From assembly GCA_964386525.1 (NCBI GenBank), contig CAYLSO010000119.1:1-43033 (forward strand): a stretch of 43,033 nucleotides of DNA. The letters run 5' to 3'. The stretch is from CAYLSO01 sp964386525 (GTDB lineage Bacteria > Eisenbacteria > RBG-16-71-46 > DASYSL01). This document shows, in pieces, positions 25,551 to 31,753 of this stretch; the first letter of the stretch is position 1; each line of letters opens with the position of its first letter. The notes under the pieces are model-generated. The model saw nothing but the letters and a program-made list of their open reading frames with translations, ran no database searches and had not been told where the DNA came from. The translations under genes were made by a program, and so were the position numbers.

Positions 25551-26621
25551 GTGCACCCGATACTGGCGAAGCGGAGGCGGCTCGGCCTCTACCTCCTCCT
25601 GTGGGTGCCGGTCGCCGGCCTGCTGGCCACGCTGCTGGCCGCGGCCGGCGGCCTGCCCGCAGGCGCCGCGGCGGCGCTGGGCTTCAGCCTGGCGGCGTCC
25701 TACGCCTTCGTCTGCCTCGGGATCTGGTACCCCTGCCGGGTCCTGCCGCTGACGCCGGCCCAGCTGCCGCGGGCCGTCGCATCGCACGCGCTGGGGGCGC
25801 TCTTCTCGAGCAGCATCTGGGTGGCGGGCGGCGCTCTGGCCGCGGCGCTCCTCAGCCGGTCCTTCGGCCCGCGCGATGCCGACGCGCTGTACGGGACCCA
25901 GGCGCCCATCCTCTTCGCCGTCGGCGTGCTGCTCTACCTGCTGGCCACCGCCGTCCACTACCTGGTGTCGGCGCTGGCCGAGTCGCGCGCCGCGGAGCGC
26001 CGGGCGCTCGAGCTGCGCGCCCTGGCGCGCGAGGCCGAGCTGCGGGCGCTGCGCGCCCAGATCGACCCCCACTTCCTCTTCAACAGCCTGAACTCGATCA
26101 GCGCGCTGACCGCCGCCGATCCGCCGGCGGCCCGCGCCATGTGCCTGAAGCTCTCCGAGTTCCTGCGCGCCACGCTGCTCCTGGGGGCGCGCGAGCGCAT
26201 CCCGCTGGCCGACGAGCTGGCGCTCGTCGACAGCTTCCTGGCCGTCGAGAAGACGCGCTTCGGTCCCCGGCTGGCCGTCGAGGAGGAGATCGAGGAGACG
26301 GCCCGGCGCTGCCTCGTGCCCCCGCTGCTCCTGCAGCCGCTGGTGGAGAACGCGATTCGCCACGGGATCGCGCACCTGATCGAGGGTGGTGCGATCCGCC
26401 TGGCGGCGGCGGTGGAGGGCGGGCGGCTGCGGCTCGTGGTCGAAAATCCCGCAGACCCCGAGCGGGCGCGCGCGCCGACGCCGGGGGTGGGTCTGGAGAA
26501 CGTCCGGGCGCGGCTCACGACGCTTTACGGGCCCGCGGCGCGGTTCACGGCGGCGGAGCGCGATGGGGGCTTCCGCGTCGAGATCTCGCTGCCGGCGCAA
26601 GCGGAGGGATCGCACCCATGA
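25551..26621 (+). CDS. LytS/YehU-type sensor histidine kinase
   Basis: This 356-residue protein starts at GTG 25551, 1 nt after the LiaF-like stop. Four hydrophobic segments (about 13-33, 37-57, 80-101, 118-140) form the membrane part. The His_kinase domain has the family motif QIDPHFLFNSLNSI, with phospho-acceptor H174. The ATPase has LLLQPLVENAIRHGI and GVGLENVRARL. There is no separate periplasmic domain, so it senses within the membrane or through its partner. It pairs with the LytTR regulator downstream (ATGA overlap). Confidence 0.93.
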   Translation: MHPILAKRRRLGLYLLLWVPVAGLLATLLAAAGGLPAGAAAALGFSLAASYAFVCLGIWYPCRVLPLTPAQLPRAVASHALGALFSSSIWVAGGALAAALLSRSFGPRDADALYGTQAPILFAVGVLLYLLATAVHYLVSALAESRAAERRALELRALAREAELRALRAQIDPHFLFNSLNSISALTAADPPAARAMCLKLSEFLRATLLLGARERIPLADELALVDSFLAVEKTRFGPRLAVEEEIEETARRCLVPPLLLQPLVENAIRHGIAHLIEGGAIRLAAAVEGGRLRLVVENPADPERARAPTPGVGLENVRARLTTLYGPAARFTAAERDGGFRVEISLPAQAEGSHP

Positions 26622-27382
26622 CCGAGGGCCGGCCCGGCGAGCGCCTGCGCGTGGCGATCGTGGACGACGAGGAGCTGGCGCGCCGCCTGCTGCGCGAGTA
26701 CCTCGCTGCGCACCCGGACGTCGAGATCGTCGCCGAGTGCGCCAACGGCTTCGAGGCCGTGCAGGCGGTGGCCGAGAAGGAGCCGGACCTCTTGCTGCTC
26801 GACGTGCAGATGCCCAAGCTCGACGGCTTCGAAGTGCTGGAGTTGCTCGAGCGTGACGTGCCGGTGATCTTCGTGACCGCCTACGACGAATACGCGGTGC
26901 GCGCCTTCGACGTGCACGCCGTGGACTACCTGCTGAAGCCCGTAGCACCCGAGCGGCTGGCCGAGGCGCTGGCGCGGGCCCGCGCGCGGGCCGCCGGGGT
27001 GCCGCGGCGGCCGCTGCCGCTGGCCGAGATCCGCGCCGCGGCCCATGCCGCCCCGCGCCCGCTGGAGCGCATCCTGGTGCGCGACGGATCGCGCGTCCAC
27101 GTGATCCTCGTGGACCGCCTCGATTACGCCGAGGCGCGCGACGATTACGTCTGCCTCAGGTCCGGCGGCAAGGAGTTCCTCAAGCACCAGGCCCTGGCCG
27201 AGCTGGAGGGCCAGCTCGACCCCGCCCGCTTCGTGCGCATCCACCGCGGCTATCTACTGAACCTGGACCGGCTGGCGAAGATCGAGCTGTACGCCAAGGA
27301 CAGTCGCGTCGCGGTGCTCTCCGACGGCACGCAGCTGCCGCTCAGCCGCGCCGGCTACGCGCGGTTGCGGGAGCTGTCCTAG
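26618..27382 (+). CDS. LytTR-family response regulator
   Basis: This 254-residue protein has a receiver with acidic residues at 16-17, phospho-acceptor D62 (LLLDVQMPKLDG), T87 and K107 (LLKPV). A LytTR DNA-binding domain spans about 145-254 (ILVRDGSRVHVILVDRLDYAE, FVRIHRGYLLN, GTQLPLSRAGYARL). It controls promoters through LytTR direct repeats; the target genes are unknown. Overlap with the kinase gene and the LiaF-like gene upstream make a three-component envelope-response unit. Confidence 0.95.
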   Translation: MTEGRPGERLRVAIVDDEELARRLLREYLAAHPDVEIVAECANGFEAVQAVAEKEPDLLLLDVQMPKLDGFEVLELLERDVPVIFVTAYDEYAVRAFDVHAVDYLLKPVAPERLAEALARARARAAGVPRRPLPLAEIRAAAHAAPRPLERILVRDGSRVHVILVDRLDYAEARDDYVCLRSGGKEFLKHQALAELEGQLDPARFVRIHRGYLLNLDRLAKIELYAKDSRVAVLSDGTQLPLSRAGYARLRELS

Positions 27383-27399
27383 GCGGAGAGCCCGCCGAC

Positions 27400-28155
27400 C
27401 TAGCCCGGCTTCACCGCCCGGATGACGGCGCTGTACACGCGCGGTGGCGCGGCGGCCGGGGCGGTCCCCACCGGCCCCTCGCCGCAGACCGCCGCTCCGC
27501 CGGACTCGGCGCGCACCTCGACGGCCGCGAAGCCCGCCGCCCGCAGGGCACCCACGTACTCGGCCTCCGGCACCGCCCCCCCGATGCAGGCGCTCCACGA
27601 TTCCGGGTCGGCGGCGAGTGCCGCCGGAAGCGGGGCCGTGGCGAGCATGTCGGCGACCACGAAGCGGCCGCCGGGCGCCAGCACGCGGAAAGCCTCGCGG
27701 AAGACGCGGGGCTTGTCGGGCGACAGGTTGATCACGCAGTTGCTGATCACCGCGTCCACGCAGCCGTCGGGCAGCGGCAGGGCCTCGATCTCTCCCGGCA
27801 TGATCGTGACGTTGGCCAGCCCGGCGCGCGCCGCCGCCGCCCGCGCGCGCTCCACCATCTCGGGCGTCATGTCCACGCCCCAGACGCGGCCCTGCGGGCC
27901 CACCGCCCGCGCCGCCAGCCAGAGGTCGAGCCCGGCGCCGCTGCCCAGGTCGAGCACGCGCTCCCCGGGGCGCAGGTCCGCGGCGGCCACCGGGCTGCCG
28001 CAGCCGAGCGAGGCCTGGCGAACTTCGGCGGGCACCGCATCCAGGGCGTCCCGTCCATAGCCGAGCTCCGCGGGGTCGGAACAGCAGGAGGGCTCGCCGC
28101 GCGCGGCGCGGGCGTAGTGGTCGCGGACGGAGAGCTTGATCTGCTTGGGGTCCAT
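27400..28155 (-). CDS. arsM: Arsenite S-adenosylmethionine methyltransferase
   Basis: This 251-residue protein has the SAM motif VLDLGSGAGLDLWLA at 68-82. All the arsenic-related cysteines are present: a vicinal pair C24-C25, C52 in SLGCGSP, C140 in SNCVINLSPDK and C190 in SACIGGA. The SNCVINLSPDK sequence is diagnostic of ArsM, which methylates As(III) stepwise to volatile or less toxic forms. It is the last gene of an arsR-led unit and converges on the LytTR gene 17 nt away. Confidence 0.95.
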   Translation of the reverse strand: MDPKQIKLSVRDHYARAARGEPSCCSDPAELGYGRDALDAVPAEVRQASLGCGSPVAAADLRPGERVLDLGSGAGLDLWLAARAVGPQGRVWGVDMTPEMVERARAAAARAGLANVTIMPGEIEALPLPDGCVDAVISNCVINLSPDKPRVFREAFRVLAPGGRFVVADMLATAPLPAALAADPESWSACIGGAVPEAEYVGALRAAGFAAVEVRAESGGAAVCGEGPVGTAPAAAPPRVYSAVIRAVKPG

Positions 28156-28186
28156 GGTCTGCTCCTTGGTTCCGCGCGACCGGAGC

Positions 28187-28633
28187 CTAGGGCACCGGCC
28201 GCATCATGAGTACGGCCGCGGCACAACGGCCGCCCTGGAACTCCGCCGACGCCATCAGCTGCGGATCGCCTTGCGCCCGCGGCACGGTCACGAAACCCCA
28301 GCGCCGGAAGTACTCCTCCGCCCCCTCGGTCAGCAGCCAGAGGCGGGTCATCCCCGCCACGGCCGCGGCCTCCAGTATGGCCCGCACCAGGGCGGCGGCC
28401 ACGCCCCGCCCCCGCCACGCCTCGCACGTGGCCACCGAACGCAGCAGGCCGGCGCTGCCGTGCCGCTCGAGGCCGGCCATCCCCACCAGCTCGCCGCCGG
28501 CGAAGGCGCCCCACAGCCGCAGCCGCGGATCCTCGAAGCCCATGCGCGGCAGACCGCACGCGACGAGCAGCTCGCGCAGCTCGGCTCGCTCCCCCGCCGC
28601 GGTCTCGCGGATCGCGAATCCCCCGTCCGTCAC
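28187..28633 (-). CDS. ArsN2-like GNAT acetyltransferase
   Basis: This 148-residue protein starts at GTG 28633, overlapping the arsR stop (GTGA). The GNAT core shows LRELLVACGLPRMGFED, GGELVGMAGLERHG, LLRSVATCEAWRGRGVAAALV (acetyl-CoA loop) and LWLLTEGAEEYFRRWGFVTVPR. This pattern matches the ArsN2 family found in arsenic operons; its acceptor is not established to my knowledge. Placement between arsR and arsM supports a role in arsenic or organoarsenical handling. Confidence 0.88.
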   Translation of the reverse strand: MTDGGFAIRETAAGERAELRELLVACGLPRMGFEDPRLRLWGAFAGGELVGMAGLERHGSAGLLRSVATCEAWRGRGVAAALVRAILEAAAVAGMTRLWLLTEGAEEYFRRWGFVTVPRAQGDPQLMASAEFQGGRCAAAVLMMRPVP

Positions 28634-28971
28634 AGGACCTCCAGCAACCCCTGGGCCAGGCGGCGCACGACCGCCGGCCGCAGCGAGTAGTGGGCCCACT
28701 GGCCGCGCTTCTCGCAGGCCACCAGGCCCGCCTCCCGCAGGACGCGCAGGTGGTGGGAGATGGTCGGCTGGCCGAGGTCGAAGGCGCGCTGGATCTCGCA
28801 GACGCACAGCTCCGGCTGGCGGGCCAGCAGGCGCAGGATGGTGAGGCGCACCTCGTCGGCCAGGGCGGCGTGAGCGGCGGCGTCGCGCCGCGCGCGCGTC
28901 CGGTCGCCGCGGCGCAGCTCCGGGACGCAGCAGCCTGCCGGTTGGGTGCGGGACTTGGGGATGACGGCCAT
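28630..28971 (-). CDS. arsR: ArsR-family arsenite-responsive repressor
   Basis: This 113-residue winged-helix repressor has the As(III)-binding motif ELCVCEI (C56, C58) at the start of the DNA-binding domain. Recognition helix segment LGQPTISHHLRVLREAGLV follows. A third possible thiol site is C14-C15 in the N-terminal extension. It is the first gene of the unit, and a palindrome 35 nt upstream is its probable operator. Confidence 0.95.
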   Translation of the reverse strand: MAVIPKSRTQPAGCCVPELRRGDRTRARRDAAAHAALADEVRLTILRLLARQPELCVCEIQRAFDLGQPTISHHLRVLREAGLVACEKRGQWAHYSLRPAVVRRLAQGLLEVL

Positions 28972-29005
28972 CGCTTCCTCCTTCCCCCACAGCCTGAGCC
29001 GTTAC

Positions 29006-29021
29006 ATTGACGATTGTCAAT
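29006..29021. promoter_or_regulatory. Probable ArsR operator
   Basis: ATTGAC-GATT-GTCAAT is a perfect 6-bp inverted repeat that stands out from the GC-rich surroundings. Read on the minus strand it contains TTGACA, a consensus -35, so ArsR binding here would block arsR-arsN2-arsM transcription. The -10 is not obvious. Confidence 0.7.
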
Positions 29022-29066
29022 ATAAGCTTGCGGAGGCCGGTCGCCCCGGCGCGCCCCGATCCGCGG

Positions 29067-29095
29067 TTGCCGGCGGCCGCCGGAGCCTCTACAAT
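29067..29095 (+). promoter_or_regulatory. Promoter of the DUF1579 gene
   Basis: TTGCCG (29067-29072), a 17-nt spacer and TACAAT (29090-29095, 5 of 6 consensus) precede a leader of about 73 nt ending in the SD AAAGGAG. Confidence 0.6.
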
Positions 29096-29174
29096 CCGCG
29101 CCCTCCGCGGGGCCCGTGGTCCCGTGGGGCTTTTCGGCCGCAACCCCTGCTACCCTTCGCAAAGGAGTCCCGGA

Positions 29175-29807
29175 ATGAAGCTCCAAGTGTGGCTCGCCGC
29201 CGGCGCCGCCCTGATCGCCTGCGCCGGCCCGGTCGCCGGGCGGACGAGGTCCGATACGGCCAAGCCCGCCGCCGCGGCGGAGAAGGGTCCGGCCGACGCC
29301 GAGGCGGCCGCCATGGAGGCCTACATGAAGCTCAACGCCCCCGGCGAGCCGCACCGGATGCTGGCCGGGCTGGCCGGCGAGTGGGCTCTCGAGGTGAAGA
29401 GCTGGACGGCCCCGGGCGCCCCGCCCTCGGTCAGTCAGGCGACCTGCGTCAACAAGCTGGTCATGGGCGGCCGCTTCGTCCAGGAGGACGTCACCGGCAC
29501 CATGATGGACACGCCGTTCGCGGGCATGAGCCTGACCGGTTACGACAACATCAAGAAGAAGTACGTGGGCATCTGGGTGGACAGCATGACCACCGGGATC
29601 TTTCGCAGCGAGGGCGACTACGACGCGTCGACCAAGGCGATGACCTTCACCGGCACCTCGTTCGATCCGATGGCGGGCAAGGACGTTCAGGTGCGCACGG
29701 TGACGCGCTTCGAGAGCCCCGGCCGCCACGTCTTCGAGTGGTACGCCCCGGGGCCCGACGGCAAGGAGATGAAATCGATGGAGATCACCTACACGCGCCA
29801 GAAGTAG
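29175..29807 (+). CDS. Exported DUF1579 protein
   Basis: This 210-residue protein has a signal-like start (MKLQVWLAAGAALIACAG; cleavage near GRT or lipidation possible) and an Ala/Lys-rich linker. The DUF1579 core follows: LAGLAGEWALEVKSW, NKLVMGGRFVQEDVTG, GYDNIKKKYVGIWVDSM and the closing FEWYAPGPDGKEMKSMEI. DUF1579 proteins are small beta-barrel-like proteins with no agreed function. SD AAAGGAG lies 7 nt upstream. It is a single-gene unit. Confidence 0.88.
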   Translation: MKLQVWLAAGAALIACAGPVAGRTRSDTAKPAAAAEKGPADAEAAAMEAYMKLNAPGEPHRMLAGLAGEWALEVKSWTAPGAPPSVSQATCVNKLVMGGRFVQEDVTGTMMDTPFAGMSLTGYDNIKKKYVGIWVDSMTTGIFRSEGDYDASTKAMTFTGTSFDPMAGKDVQVRTVTRFESPGRHVFEWYAPGPDGKEMKSMEITYTRQK

Positions 29808-29819
29808 CCGGAAACGCGG

Positions 29820-29853
29820 GCGGGCGGTGGAGGGGCGCACCCCCACCGCCCGC
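29820..29853. terminator. Strong hairpin between convergent genes
   Basis: GCGGGCGGTGG at 29820-29830 pairs perfectly with CCACCGCCCGC at 29843-29853 (11 bp). There is no T-tract, so termination efficiency is uncertain. It lies between the DUF1579 gene and the zinc-ribbon gene. Confidence 0.5.
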
Positions 29854-29880
29854 TGCCGCCCCCGCCGGCTGCGGCGCGTC

Positions 29881-30138
29881 TCAGAGCCTCCGCCAGCGCC
29901 CCGATTCCGCCACCTTCTCGCGCGCTTGCGCGTCCGCGAAGAAGCGCGTCAGGCCGCAGCCTCCGCAGACCACGATCCGGAAGTGGGCGGGCAGGATCCC
30001 CTTGAGCCTACCCAGCCCCGGCAGCAGATCCGGCCCGTGCGAGCCGCCCGCGCCGACCTTCTCCTTGATGAACAAGGGGCCCTCTCCGCAATTCGGGCAC
30101 GGGGCCACACCCGACTCCGTGTAGTGCCTCTCGCTCAT
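29881..30138 (-). CDS. Small zinc-ribbon protein
   Basis: This 85-residue protein has two CxxC pairs, CPNCG near residue 14 and CGGCG near residue 58, which should bind one zinc. The middle is Gly-rich with PDLLPGLGRLKGILPAHFRIVV. The family is unrecognised. Its ATG overlaps the upstream Arc-like gene stop by 4 nt (ATGA), so it belongs to the SPFH module. Confidence 0.8.
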   Translation of the reverse strand: MSERHYTESGVAPCPNCGEGPLFIKEKVGAGGSHGPDLLPGLGRLKGILPAHFRIVVCGGCGLTRFFADAQAREKVAESGRWRRL

Positions 30139-30338
30139 CGCCGCTCCCCCTTGTCCGGCCCCGCCGCGGGGCCGCGCCCACGGCGCGGCCCGCCCAGCCT
30201 TCCCGACTCCGCCAGGGCCCGGCGGAGCAGGAACTCGATCTGCCCGTTCAGGCTGCGCAACTCGTCCGCGGCCCAGCCCTGGAGGGCCTCCAGGACCTGG
30301 GGATCGACCCGCAAGAGGAACGGCTTGCGCTCGGCCAT
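30135..30338 (-). CDS. Arc/ribbon-helix-helix-like protein
   Basis: This 67-residue protein begins MAERKPFLLRVDPQVLEALQGWA. A beta strand (KPFLLRVD) and two helices (ADELRSLNGQIEFLLRRAL) give a ribbon-helix-helix fold of the Arc type. The C-terminus is basic and Pro/Gly-rich. As I recall, Arc-like genes recur next to SPFH genes. It lies 24 nt after the SPFH gene. It may autoregulate through the inverted repeat at 31259-31279. Confidence 0.82.
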   Translation of the reverse strand: MAERKPFLLRVDPQVLEALQGWAADELRSLNGQIEFLLRRALAESGRLGGPRRGRGPAAGPDKGERR

Positions 30339-30362
30339 GGCGCCCTCGCCCGCCCGACCCTT

Positions 30363-31232
30363 CTAGTACAGCGACCCGGTGTTGATCACCGGCTGCACGT
30401 GCGCCCGCTCGCCGCACAGCACGACCAGCAGGTTGCTCACCATGGCGGCCTTGCGCTCGTCGTCGAGATGCACCACGTTCTCGCGCGCCAGCCGCTCGAG
30501 GGCCATCTCCACCATGCCAACGGCGCCGTCGACGATCTTCTGGCGCGCCGCGATGATGGCGCTCGCCTGCTGGCGCTGCAGCATGGCGCCGGCGATCTCC
30601 GGCGCGTAGGCCAGATGGCTGATGCGCGCCTCGATGACCTCGATGCCGGCTTGCGCCAGCCGGTCCTGCACTTCCTGCTTGAGCTGCAGGTTGGTCTCCG
30701 CCGGGTGGCTGCGCAGCGACACCGCCAGCTCCTCATAGGCGTCGTAGGCGTACTGGCTGGCCAGGTTGCGCAGCGCCGATTCGGTCTGCACCTTGATGAA
30801 CTGCTGATAGTCGTCGACCTGGAACATCGCCTCCGCGCTGTCCACCACCTTCCACACGACGATGGCCGCGATCTCGATCGGGTTGCCGACGTGGTCGTTC
30901 ACCTTGAGCTTGCCGCTCTCGAAGTTGCGCACGCGCAGGGAGATCTTCTTCTTGGAGTAGAACGGGTTGGCCCAGCGCAGGCCGGGGTGCTTCACCGTGC
31001 CGCGGTAGGCGCCGAACAGCTGCAGCACCTTGCCCTCGTTGGGGGCGATGTTGAAGAACCCCGTCCAGACGAGGATGACGAGCAGCAGCAGCACCAGCGA
31101 GCCGACGAGCCCGAAGACCGACTCGAAACGGATGGCGGTGATGAACCACCAGATGTCGAGGAGCGAGACGACGAGCAGGACCGGGATGACCCCCAGCCCG
31201 TTGACGGCGTGGCGTTCTTGTTCGCGGATCAT
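30363..31232 (-). CDS. SPFH/band-7 domain membrane protein
   Basis: This 289-residue protein has two adjacent N-terminal hydrophobic stretches (GLGVIPVLLVVSLLDIWWF; VGSLVLLLLVILVWTGFF). The SPFH domain follows from about residue 60: GFFNIAPNEGKVLQLFG, HPGLRWANPFY, IEIAAIVVWKVVD, QTESALRNLASQYAYD and EARISHLAYAPEIA. The helical end is rich in Ala and charged residues. SPFH proteins oligomerise on membranes and scaffold or protect partner complexes. Specific function unknown. The SD AAGGAGGG precedes ATG 31232. Confidence 0.92.
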   Translation of the reverse strand: MIREQERHAVNGLGVIPVLLVVSLLDIWWFITAIRFESVFGLVGSLVLLLLVILVWTGFFNIAPNEGKVLQLFGAYRGTVKHPGLRWANPFYSKKKISLRVRNFESGKLKVNDHVGNPIEIAAIVVWKVVDSAEAMFQVDDYQQFIKVQTESALRNLASQYAYDAYEELAVSLRSHPAETNLQLKQEVQDRLAQAGIEVIEARISHLAYAPEIAGAMLQRQQASAIIAARQKIVDGAVGMVEMALERLARENVVHLDDERKAAMVSNLLVVLCGERAHVQPVINTGSLY

Positions 31233-31258
31233 GGCAGCCCTCCTTCGGGACTATCGAA

Positions 31259-31286
31259 ATGATATCACTATGCCATCATACGTCAA
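31259..31286 (-). promoter_or_regulatory. SPFH-module promoter with embedded inverted repeat
   Basis: On the minus strand TTGACG (31281-31286), a 16-nt spacer and TATCAT (31259-31264) form a good promoter. The segment 31259-31279 has ATGAT and ATCAT as inverted arms 11 nt apart, filling the spacer and -10. It is AT-rich in GC-rich DNA, so this is probably an operator. Confidence 0.65.
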
Positions 31287-31311
31287 GCGGGATCTCGGGG
31301 TTGCCAGGAAG

Positions 31312-31338
31312 AAGCCCCGGGGCCAGGCCCCGGGGCTT
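31312..31338. terminator. Interrupted palindrome, probable terminator of the cus operon
   Basis: AAGCCCCGGGGCC and GGCCCCGGGGCTT pair perfectly (13 bp, minimal loop). It lies 48 nt past the cupredoxin stop on the minus strand and is followed there by a short CTTCTTCC tract. Confidence 0.55.
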
Positions 31339-31385
31339 AAATGCTCATGCGGCAATAGTTTGACCCTCGCAAGCGGCGGACCCGA

Positions 31386-31739
31386 CTAGTCCACCAGGAT
31401 GGTCCCCTTGAACATCTTCATGCCGCAGGTGAAGGCGATCTCCCCCTTCTGCGTGGGGGTGAGGCGCACCTCGGTCGGCTGGTTCAAGGGCAGGGCCACC
31501 GTGCGGTCGTTCTCCGAGGGGATCACGACCTCGGTGCCGCAGGTCTCGTCGGTCGTGCGGGTGAAGACGAGGACGACCTCCTGCCCCACCCTGGCCTTCA
31601 CGCGGTCGGGCGAGTACCCGGTTGAGCCGACCGCGATCTCGTAGCGGACGGGCCCGGACGGAGCCGGCGCGCCGCAGCCGGCGGCCAGCGTGGCCACGGA
31701 CGCCAGCCCGACGGCGAGGATCGCGAGGGAACGCATCAT
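31386..31739 (-). CDS. Cupredoxin-fold lipoprotein, likely copper-binding
   Basis: This 117-residue protein has a lipobox LAAGC after a short signal. The mature part has the small-cupredoxin pattern: ARVGQEVVLVFTR, DETCGTEVVIPS, VALPLNQPTEVRLTP and the copper motif FTCGMKMFKGTILVD. The CGMxM cluster supplies thiol and thioether ligands. It follows cusA by 14 nt, so it probably hands copper to or from the pump. It may replace CusF. Confidence 0.87.
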   Translation of the reverse strand: MMRSLAILAVGLASVATLAAGCGAPAPSGPVRYEIAVGSTGYSPDRVKARVGQEVVLVFTRTTDETCGTEVVIPSENDRTVALPLNQPTEVRLTPTQKGEIAFTCGMKMFKGTILVD

Positions 31740-31753
31740 GTGTCTCTCCTTTC

